Position numbers and translations under genes: made by a program. Source: Baffinella frigidus (lineage: Eukaryota > Cryptophyceae > Cryptomonadales > Baffinellaceae). Taken from it: a stretch of DNA of 11,277 nt. Every line of letters begins with the position of its first letter. Position 1 is the first letter of the stretch. The stretch is from contig MU647168.1 in the NCBI GenBank assembly GCA_026770585.1, forward strand, positions 90,740-102,016. Direction: 5' to 3'. The notes beneath the pieces are model-generated. The model was not told the origin of the DNA, did not search any database, and saw nothing but the letters and a program-made list of their open reading frames with translations. This document shows positions 6,021 to 11,242 of the stretch, piece after piece.

Positions 6021-6145
6021 TAGGGTTTAGGGTTTAGGGTTTGGGGTTTGGGGTTTAGGTCCTTTAGGTCCTTTAAGGTTTGGGGTTTGGGGTTTAGGGG
6101 TGAGGGGTTACGGTTTAGGGGTTAGGGTTTAGGGTTTAGGGGTAG
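6021..6145 (+). repeat. Degenerate telomere-like tract 2
   Basis: TTTAGGG and TTTGGGG units directly follow the right TIR of the 1.7-kb element. At 6056-6078 they include a short TTTAGGTCCTTTAGGTCC insert, the same 9-mer motif seen at 3231-3272. Together with tract 1 this shows that the element interrupted a once continuous tract. Confidence 0.88.
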
Positions 6146-6199
6146 CGAGACCCTTGGAGCTCCAGAGGGCAAAATAAAGAGCGGATCTTGGCGTTTGAG

Positions 6200-6435
6200 G
6201 TGTAGGATTCAGGATTTAGGGTGGATTTAGTGTTTAGGGTTTAGGGTTCAGGGTTTAGGATTTGGTTTCATGGTTTAGGGTTTAGGGTTCAGGGTTCGGG
6301 GTTTAGGGTTTAGGTCTCAGGGTTTAGGGTTTAGGGTGTAGGGTTCAGGGTTCAGGGTTTAGGCTTTAGGCTTTAGGCTTTAGGATTTAGGGGTTAGGGG
6401 TTATGGTTTAGGGTTTAGGGTGTAGGGTTCAGGGT
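6200..6435 (+). repeat. Degenerate telomere-like tract 3
   Basis: TTTAGGG with TTCAGGG, TGTAGGG and TTTAGGC variants, including a run of TTTAGGC at 6358-6382. The 54-bp gap before it (6146-6199) contains GATCTTGGCGT, also found as AATCTTGGCGT immediately before tract 1 at 4056-4066. The preface to both tracts is therefore related. Confidence 0.88.
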
Positions 6436-6436
6436 C

Positions 6437-6500
6437 CACTTATTGACACTGATTGACTTTATTCGAAAGAGAAATGCACGGCGCAGAATTGAGTCGAGAT
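6437..6500 (-). repeat. 64-bp dispersed repeat, copy 2
   Basis: Inverted copy of 2517-2580. It begins CACTTATTGACACTGATTGA and continues through TTCGAAAGAGAAATGCACGG to GAGTCGAG. It directly abuts telomere-like tract 3, so the tract may have been interrupted by, or joined to, this repeat. Confidence 0.8.
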
Positions 6501-6699
6501 CAGGAAAACAACTGGGAACTGCACCATGGTTGTCCTACCCAAGAAACTGCCACTACCCATAGTGAGGGATTCATCAAGGAGCTTCCTCTCCCAAACCCGG
6601 AGAACCGGGCCGGTGTGTCACTCCCTGGTGTTTCCCGCAGAGCACCCGCGAGGGCCTCTGACTAAAACCTCACACATTTGCCCCGTGCACCTCCTTACC
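6501..6699. other. Unassigned 200-bp segment
   Basis: GC-balanced sequence with two overlapping open frames that neither show a recognisable domain nor share a start context. Nothing can be assigned. The segment lies between the 64-bp repeat and the next telomere-like tract. Confidence 0.4.
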
Positions 6700-6892
6700 A
6701 GGGTTTTGGGTTTTGGGTTCAGGGTTCAGGGGTTGAGATCTAGGGTTTAGGGTTTATTAGGGTTTGGAATTTAGGGTCTAGGGTTCAGGGGTCAGGGTTT
6801 AGGGTTTACATCTTCAATTGCTCCCAAAGGGTGTATTGTTAATGGTTTATGGTTCTTGGTTTAGGGTTTAGGGTTGAAGGTTTGTGGTTCAG
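6700..6892 (+). repeat. Degenerate telomere-like tract 4
   Basis: Two parts, 6700-6807 and about 6840-6892, are made of GGGTTTTGGGTTCAGGG and TTTAGGG variants. They are separated by about 30 bp of unique sequence. This is the most degenerate of the tracts. Confidence 0.8.
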
Positions 6893-7037
6893 ATACCGTA
6901 GCTGTACAGAATTTGCGGGGCCGAGGTACCGGTAATTTGCGGGGCGTCTCTTCAAGATCTCGAAGGGGTGTGCATATATCTCGTGTCCCGTGATGGTTTC
7001 TCCCCCGGTTCTCACCGGTTTCTTCGTCTCACCTTTC

Positions 7038-7119
7038 GAAGTTGCTTTTTCTCACAACGTCCCTGTGTTCCTCACGTGTCACCCCTCTGTAGTTAACGTC
7101 CCTCTACAGTCAATAACCC
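7038..7119 (+). repeat. 80-bp direct repeat D, copy 1
   Basis: The sequence around GTGTTCCTCACGTGTCACCC and CGTCCCTCTACAGTCAA recurs in the same orientation at 7577-7656. The 132-bp element copy 2 has inserted at or next to the end of this copy, since its direct repeat ACCCGCTCTA begins at 7116. Confidence 0.8.
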
Positions 7120-7267
7120 GCTCTAGAGAGATTGATAATTTATTGCCAAACAACCAGCGTCAGCGCCGCACATGCTACGCATTGTGCCACTTACTGTACC
7201 CCGTGTCGGCCGCTCATATGAGCATTTTCCGGATGGATTCTAACTCCACCTCCTACGACCCGCTCTA
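7116..7267 (-). mobile_element. 132-bp short element, copy 2 (inverted), with 10-bp direct repeats
   Basis: The core at 7126-7257 is the reverse complement of 3061-3192, with roughly ten substitutions and no large gaps. It is bracketed by ACCCGCTCTA at 7116-7125 and 7258-7267. These flanks are unrelated to those of copy 1, which is the hallmark of independent insertion with target duplication. An open frame running through it is not conserved in copy 1. Confidence 0.82.
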
Positions 7268-7369
7268 AAGGGATGTATCGGATAGAAAGGTTTGTCGTGA
7301 TTGTCTCATGTCACTTTTACCACACAAACGACGTACCTGCAACAGGTACAATCAGTGTGTCGATCACGT

Positions 7370-7535
7370 TAATAGGGTAACGGCCTGAAAATGGGGTAGT
7401 TAGGCCTGCGGAATTGCCTAGGACCTCCTACCGTAGGTCGAGACTTTTTGGTCCTAGGATCCCTCGGCCTACGGTAGGAGGTCCTAGGCAATGCCGTATG
7501 CCTAACTACCCCATTTTTTGGCCGTTAGCCTATGA
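7370..7535. mobile_element. MITE family II, copy 2 (166-bp near-palindrome)
   Basis: Same length and structure as 291-456. Here the terminal arms are better matched: GGTAACGGCCTGAAAATGGG pairs with CCCATTTTTTGGCCGTTAGC with only a few mismatches. The central arms contain CCTAGGACCTCCTACCGTAG and its complement. It lies between the two copies of direct repeat D. A short separate hairpin, GTACCTG-CAA-CAGGTAC, is at 7333-7349. Confidence 0.87.
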
Positions 7536-7576
7536 AGCTGGCACCAGCTTGGGGCGTTTGACCGGAGTTGCTTTTT

Positions 7577-7656
7577 GAAGCCTTTTTCTCAAAACGTCAC
7601 TGTGTTCCTCACGTGTCACCCCTCTGTAGTAATCGTCCCTCTACAGTCAACAACCC
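7577..7656 (+). repeat. 80-bp direct repeat D, copy 2
   Basis: Second copy of 7038-7119. The pair encloses the 132-bp element copy 2 and MITE II copy 2, a total of about 460 bp between the repeats. This could be a simple duplication, or long direct repeats of a small composite element. Confidence 0.78.
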
Positions 7657-7758
7657 CACCAGCTGTCTCTACATGTACCTGTATCTCATTTGAGGAGCCT
7701 CCTACATGTATTGGTGGGTTCTACCTTTAGCCGGTTTCTGCCGCGATCCTTCTGCACC

Positions 7759-7842
7759 GGGGGGCCTGAATGTGATCCGAAAGGAAGCATGGCCTTTCTG
7801 CAGGATAAGTTCCGGTGTCCGCCTATGTTGGGAGCTCGAAGA
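7759..7842 (+). repeat. Dispersed repeat B, copy 2 (encodes MAFLQDKFRCPPMLGARR)
   Basis: Inverted partner of 3312-3394. The ATG at 7789 reads MAFLQDKFRCPPMLGARRT and then stops at 7846-7848, where the sequence passes into AACCTAAGGGACCTAAA, the 9-mer motif. In copy 1 the same motif lies about 40 bp further away, so the unit 'B plus CCTAAAGG' travels together and this copy has a deletion between them. Any gene function is unknown. Confidence 0.6.
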
Positions 7843-7849
7843 ACCTAAG

Positions 7850-8262
7850 GGACCTAAAAATGGTGTTCCCAGGACCCACCGGTACGTACTCGTACAGGGT
7901 ACAGTTTCCAGCTTTGGGAACACTTTCTTTTACACCTGAATTTACTTTTTGCCGATAGCTGGCTCTGTCTCATCAATGTAGAGCCTTCTATTTGCCGGGT
8001 TCCTCGTGACCGAAACAAAACTCACCAGATGCAGATTCTTGCCTACGCCTGTAGCAAAAGGGCAGTCCTCCAGTCACCTCTCCTTCTGCCTCACTACTTG
8101 GGGAGCCACCCAAAGGGAGCATCCTCCTTCTTCCTCTTTATTACTATCGATACAGATCCTAGAAGGGCATTTTAAACCCAGAGTTGCGTGATCCAAAAGC
8201 CAGTGAGCCTCAATACGAGCTCGCCTTCAAAGGCAGCCTTCTCGTGCCGCTTGCATCCCATT
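7850..8262. other. Gene-free stretch
   Basis: No recognisable gene or repeat. Open frames here (for example 8006-8191 on the plus strand) have no recognisable domain and no supporting context. GGTACGTACTCGTACAGGGT near 7880-7899 is rich in GTAC. Confidence 0.4.
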
Positions 8263-8430
8263 CTGGGGACACAGTCCCCGGCACTACAGGGGTACCTCGC
8301 TCATAAGACCCCCCCCCCCCCCAGGACCACCGTAGGGCCCTAGGCATAGCCCAACTGTAGGGTGCTAGGGGGGCGCGGTTTCTTATGAGCGAGGTACCCC
8401 TGTAGCGTCCCATTCTGGGGACACAGTCCC
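8263..8430 (+). repeat. 25-bp direct repeats around a MITE
   Basis: TCCCATTCTGGGGACACAGT followed by CCC occurs at 8256-8278 and again at 8408-8430, on either side of the MITE at 8287-8402. Each copy is soon followed by CAC and a TA at which a MITE sits (8285-8286 and 8442-8443). The core GGGGACACAGTCCCC is itself a short palindrome and recurs in reverse near 8868, 10137 and 10620. Confidence 0.7.
8287..8402. mobile_element. MITE with CAGGGGTACCTCGCTCATAAG termini
   Basis: CAGGGGTACCTCGCTCATAA at the left (8287) is perfectly complementary to the right end (to 8402), with TA on both sides (8285-8286, 8403-8404), giving a 116-bp element. The interior holds a run of 14 C (8309-8322) and CCGTAGGGCCCTAGGCATAG. 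On the minus strand the terminus translates as YRGTSLIRN, a string I recall as frequent in predicted proteins of unrelated algal genomes, where it would be translated transposon DNA. The TA target fits a Tc1/mariner-type transposase acting in trans. Confidence 0.88.
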
Positions 8431-8443
8431 GTATCCAGCACTA

Positions 8444-8544
8444 TCCCCTAAGTGGCCAGGGGGTAAAAGTTGACCCCCAAGAGGTCCTAGGCAGGTCCTA
8501 GGGCCCTACGGTAGGGCGTATGAGCCTACTGGCCACTCAAGGGA
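8444..8544 (+). mobile_element. MITE family I, copy 3
   Basis: This 101-bp element has ends TCCCCTAAGTGGCCAG and CTGGCCACTCAAGGGA and TA flanks at 8442-8443 and 8545-8546. The slot palindrome is GGGGGTAAAAGTTGACCCCC. The block GTCCTAGGCAGGTCCTAGGG and the dyad CCCTACGGTAGGG follow. It is immediately adjacent to copy 4, with only TATA between the two. Confidence 0.87.
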
Positions 8545-8548
8545 TATA

Positions 8549-8685
8549 TCCTCAAGTGGCCAGTAGCCAATACGGTCACGTAGCTCCCATATATACGGGA
8601 GCTACGTGACCAAACTACCGTAGGGCATACGTAGGAGCCTAGGACCTGTGGAGGGACAAACATGATCCCCTGGCCACTTAAGGGA
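8549..8685 (-). mobile_element. MITE family I, copy 4, enlarged by a nested hairpin
   Basis: The ends are TCCTCAAGTGGCCAG and CTGGCCACTTAAGGGA. The length is 137 bp because a foreign hairpin (8574-8611) replaces or interrupts the block between GGCCAGTAG and TACCGTAGGGC. The left TA (8547-8548) adjoins the right TA of copy 3. The right flank is TG, so that side has mutated. Orientation is opposite to copy 3. Confidence 0.8.
8574..8611. mobile_element. 38-bp hairpin element nested in MITE I copy 4
   Basis: GGTCACGTAGCTCCC (8574-8588) is exactly complementary to GGGAGCTACGTGACC (8597-8611), with an 8-base loop. The same sequence occurs at 10263-10292, there missing the end of its right arm. Two copies in different contexts suggest that it is a very small mobile or dispersed unit. 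Confidence 0.75.
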
Positions 8686-8734
8686 TGGGATAGGCGGAGT
8701 GACTTTACACAGTCACGTCCACTAGGAGGAGGTA

Positions 8735-8834
8735 TCCCTCAAGTGCCCAGTAGGCTCATACGCCCTACGGTAGGGCCCTAGGACCTGCCTAGGACGAGTT
8801 AGGGTGAATATTCGCCCTACGGGCACTTAAGGGA
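8735..8834 (-). mobile_element. MITE family I, copy 5
   Basis: This 100-bp element has ends TCCCTCAAGTGCCCAG and GGGCACTTAAGGGA and TA flanks at 8733-8734 and 8835-8836. The conserved block is in reverse orientation (CCCTACGGTAGGG, then CCCTAGGACCTGCCTAGGAC). The slot palindrome is TAGGGTGAATATTCGCCCTA. Confidence 0.87.
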
Positions 8835-8886
8835 TACGGCCGCACGTCACGCCGGCTATCATACACGGGACTGTGTCCCCAGACCT

Positions 8887-9120
8887 CTCATCACTCTTTG
8901 GCTGCGCTCGTCACGCTTTGTCTCCCCTCATCCTTCTCGGGCTGCGTGACAGCAGTACACGGACACCCTTGGAAGCATCATGCGTTCTCTCCCCGCATCA
9001 CTCTTTGTCCGCGCTCATCATGCTCTGTCTCCCCTCGTCGTTCTTTGTCTCCCTTCATCATTCTTTGGCTGCGCTCATCATGCTCTGTCTCCCCTCGTCG
9101 TTCTTTGTCGGAGGATTCAT
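8887..9120 (+). repeat. 20-bp pyrimidine-rich minisatellite
   Basis: Units such as CTCATCATGCTCTGTCTCCC, CTCGTCGTTCTTTGTCTCCC and TTCATCATTCTTTGGCTGCG follow one another, three units at 8887-8945 and about five at 8994-9112. A higher-order period of 60 bp is visible (8997 and 9057). All three plus-strand frames stay open as a result, and no coding role is proposed. Confidence 0.8.
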
Positions 9121-9174
9121 CGTCGGGGGATGCGAAGGCGCGAGTACCACCACGTTTGTACCTGAAGAGGGCCT

Positions 9175-9268
9175 TCCCTTAAGTAGCGACTAGGCTCATA
9201 CGCCCTACCGTAGGGCCCTAGGACCTGCCTCTTGGCGGTCAAATTTGACCGCCTCGCCACTTAAGGGA
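9175..9268 (-). mobile_element. MITE family I, copy 6
   Basis: A 94-bp element with left end TCCCTTAAGTAGCGAC and right end CTCGCCACTTAAGGGA. The right TA is present (9269-9270), and the left flank has changed to CT. The conserved block is shortened by one CTAGGAC unit. The slot palindrome is the perfect 20-mer GGCGGTCAAATTTGACCGCC. Confidence 0.84.
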
Positions 9269-9318
9269 TACAATAAGTAAACATGAACGCGAATCTTTTG
9301 AAATGAAAACATCGTAGT

Positions 9319-9817
9319 CCACCGTGAGGGGCCTGAATGCTAGAGGGGCCTATTTGAAACCGATGTGCTTTTAAAAGTTGGCATTTGTGTAGTAACTTTC
9401 GTTGATTCGTCACGTAACTCTGCGAAATTAGCACAGGCGCGAGGTTGGAACACCCTATCCTGGTACAAATATTTACAACCCCACATGTAAATAGGACCCT
9501 CCAGCATTCTCGAGTGGACGGGTCCAGTTCCGAGGCGGGAATGTCTTACGGCGCATGGGCTTTTAGATCACTCGTCTCTAGGCTTGAGAGTAATAAAGCA
9601 GACACGAAGAAGAGAAGCACGGGTCCACCACTCGAGAATGCTGGAGGATCCTATTTACATGTGGGGCTGTAAACATTTGGACCAGGATAACGTGACCAAC
9701 CTCGTGCCTGGACTGATTTCGCCAGTTACGTGACCAACCTCACGAAAGTTACTACACAAATGCCCACTTGTAAAAGAAAACGGGTTTAAATAGGCCCCTC
9801 TAGCATTCTCGTGTGGC
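9319..9817. mobile_element. Compound fold-back element: two inverted TIR units around a 92-bp insert
   Basis: The left arm (about 9319-9517) and right arm (about 9626-9817) are inverted copies of one another over roughly 195 bp. Each arm is itself bounded by inverted ends, GAATGCTAGAGGGGCCTATT and AAATAGGACCCTCCAGCATT in the left arm, so each looks like a small TIR element. Between the arms is a 92-bp segment (9527-9618) flanked by an exact 9-bp direct repeat, ACGGGTCCA (9518-9526 and 9619-9627). Removing that segment and one repeat would leave a near-continuous palindrome, so the segment may be a later insertion at the hairpin tip. A frame running through it has no recognisable domain. Confidence 0.8.
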
Positions 9818-9827
9818 AGTCCACGCC

Positions 9828-10052
9828 AGGTCGTGAGTCGGAATTTCAGCTACAAGTCTTTTTTTAAAAAGTGCACCCGGATCCAAAATTTTGTATCCAG
9901 ATCGGACGTGGAAAGGACGAGTAGCTGCGAAATCGATGGTGGCTTCGTACCATTTAGTACCACGAAATGGAACGTTGCGTTCTGAAATTCCTAGTAATGA
10001 CCTGCCGTGGCTGCAGATGCAAGAGCGGTGTCTCTGGCGACAGAGTCCCGTG
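9828..10052. other. Gene-free stretch with small palindromes
   Basis: No gene is recognised. GGATCCAAAATTTTGTATCC at about 9880-9899 is a 20-bp near-perfect palindrome, and GTACCATTTAGTACCA at about 9948-9963 repeats GTACCA directly. Confidence 0.45.
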
Positions 10053-10133
10053 TAAAGTCACTCCGGCGATCCTTAAGTCACTCCGGCGATCCTTAAGTCA
10101 CCCTGGCTATTCTAAAGTCACTCCGGCTATCCT
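10053..10133 (+). repeat. Four tandem 20-bp units
   Basis: TAAGTCACTCCGGCGATCCT repeated four times with small changes, followed by ACACGGGACTGTGTCC. The combination CACTCCGGCTATCCTACACG is echoed at 8850-8868, and AAGTCACTCCG recurs in the palindrome cluster at 10387-10441. Confidence 0.82.
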
Positions 10134-10262
10134 ACACGGGACTGTGTCCATAAAACTTCTAGTGGACGTGACTGTGTACAGTCCCGAGTACCACTCGAGG
10201 CTGGAAGAGGGAGTATTTTAAATGTAGGATTGTTAAAGTTAGTACCAGTCACGGGCAGGCTT

Positions 10263-10292
10263 GGTCACGTAGCTCCCATATATACGGGAGCT
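10263..10292 (+). repeat. Second copy of the GGTCACGTAGCTCCC hairpin, truncated
   Basis: GGTCACGTAGCTCCC, the same loop, and then only GGGAGCTA of the right arm before unrelated sequence. It matches 8574-8604 exactly. Confidence 0.8.
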
Positions 10293-10386
10293 AATTACTA
10301 CACTTCCCTGTCCCCCCCTTCACTTGTAAAGGAATCCCTGTTTTAAACTAGTCGCATTTCCACATCTCCGTGGAGGACAGTCGGCC

Positions 10387-10456
10387 GGAGTGACTTATGC
10401 ATAAGTCACTCCGCATAAGTCACTATGCATAAGTCACTCCGTCCCATGTATGGGAC
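10387..10456. repeat. Cluster of perfect palindromes
   Basis: The 28 bp at 10386-10413 form a perfect palindrome centred on TGCA (arms CGGAGTGACTTATG). The arm sequence GCATAAGTCACT is then repeated twice more. GTCCCATGTATGGGAC at 10441-10456 is a second perfect palindrome. No coding sequence is present here. Confidence 0.85.
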
Positions 10457-10682
10457 TTGTCCCCAGAGTCCCCAGACTATCCTACACGGGACTACGAACC
10501 TTTGATCAAAAGTGAACTTGTCTTGAGACAATTAACTTTAAGGATTTTCTGGTGCAATCTGGTCACGTAACACCCTGGATTCCAGCCCCAACGAAACCTT
10601 CGTAGCCCACCGTGTGGCATGGGACTATGTCCCCATAGTTTCGCCTGCCTCACAGTGGGACGACTGCTGACGAACCTTACCT
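10457..10682. other. Gene-free stretch
   Basis: No gene is recognised. It holds further copies of the CTATCCTACACGGGACT motif (10484-10500) and the hairpin ACTATG-TCCC-CATAGT near 10625-10640. CGTAGCCCACCGTG at 10601-10614 resembles CGTAGTCCACCGTG at the left border of the fold-back element (9313-9326). Confidence 0.4.
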
Positions 10683-10813
10683 GCGGAAACGATTAAACCT
10701 TATCGTTTCTGGTAACGAAATTTCCTACACGGTTGGATTTTACTATAGTAATAGCAAAGCATTTGCGTAATGATTTTTGTGATCAGAAAACGATTAAATC
10801 TAATCGTTTCCGC
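10683..10813. mobile_element. 131-bp TIR element with palindromic ends
   Basis: GCGGAAACGATTAAACCTTA plus TCGTTTCT at the left (10683-10710) is complementary, with few mismatches, to AGAAAACGATTAAATCTAAT plus CGTTTCCGC at the right (10785-10813). Each end is itself a palindrome of the form AAACGATTA-N-TAATCGTTT. The interior contains the perfect palindrome TTACTATAGTAA. No clear target duplication was found. Confidence 0.7.
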
Positions 10814-10880
10814 ATATGAAACCCGGGCAAACGTCGGACCAGCAAGTCACAGGGACCAGAAGAAAAAGTTCAATACGCCC

Positions 10881-10953
10881 GTCAAAAGTGGTGGGATGGC
10901 CACCTTTGACGTCACAAGTGGTGACTTTTCACGTCAAAAGTGGTGGCATGGCT
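10881..10953 (+). repeat. GTCAAAAGTGGTGG direct and inverted repeats
   Basis: GTCAAAAGTGGTGGGATGGC at 10881-10900 and GTCAAAAGTGGTGGCATGGC at 10933-10952 are direct repeats 52 bp apart. The first also pairs with CCACCTTTGAC (10900-10910) to make a hairpin, and GTCACAAGTGGTGAC (10911-10925) is another inverted repeat. The block directly precedes the terminal telomere-like tract. Confidence 0.75.
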
Positions 10954-10973
10954 CGCCGCCGGAGGCTGGGGCC

Positions 10974-11197
10974 ATTAGGGTTTAAGGTTTAGGGTTTAGG
11001 GTTTAGGGTTTAGGGTTTGGGGTTTAGGGTTTAGGATTTAGGGTTGAGGGTTCAAAGTTTACGGTTTATGGTTTATGGTTTAGGGTTTGGGATTTGGGGT
11101 TTAGGGTTTAGGGTTTAGGGTTTAGGGTTTAGGGTTTAAGGTGTAGAGTTTAGGGTTTAGGGTGTAGAGTGTAGGATTTAGGGTGTGGGGCGTAGGG
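10974..11197 (+). repeat. Telomere-like tract 5
   Basis: The most regular TTTAGGG tract in the window, with several perfect consecutive units near 10985-11010 and 11098-11136, becoming degenerate (TGTAGAG, TGTAGGA) towards 11197. The G-rich strand is again the plus strand. Confidence 0.9.
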
Positions 11198-11242
11198 TTC
11201 AGGGCCCAGACGCACCCTCAGTGTCGGGCGAAAGGTCCCCAG

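Larger units (their letters stand above)
4306..6022. mobile_element. 1.7-kb TIR element inside telomere-like DNA, carrying a minisatellite
   Basis: TAGTGTGGCCGACGA at 4306-4320 is the exact complement of TCGTCGGCCACACTA at 6008-6022, so the 13-bp terminal repeats are bordered by TA on both sides. Telomere-like sequence resumes immediately outside each end (GGGTTTAG on the left, GGGTTTAGGG on the right). Subterminal homology continues further in: ACCCATCAG and CAGTTTTTAGTNAAAAAC occur in both ends in inverted orientation (4323-4331 and about 4350-4367; about 5978-5986 and 5943-5959). The interior is almost all a 21-bp minisatellite (4556-4725, 4796-5026, 5046-5875) and no transposase is present. 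It is best described as a non-autonomous TA-inserting DNA transposon that has picked up or grown a satellite. One TA duplication is the simplest reading of the ends. Confidence 0.85.

Noticed and set aside
3050-7842. One very large palindrome formed by the paired inverted repeats (64-bp repeat, 132-bp element, repeat B)
   Set aside because: The order of the 132-bp element and repeat B is not mirrored between the two sides, and the 132-bp element has its own flanking duplications, so these are independent dispersed repeats.
7702-8413. ORFs on both strands between 7700 and 8413
   Set aside because: They have no domain, no conserved start context and no support beyond repeat B and the MITE at 8287-8402, which account for part of them.
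9527-9618. A 92-bp introner-like intron inserted with duplication
   Set aside because: It begins with GT, but no AG can be placed at the other end with the direct repeats kept, and there is no host exon around it.
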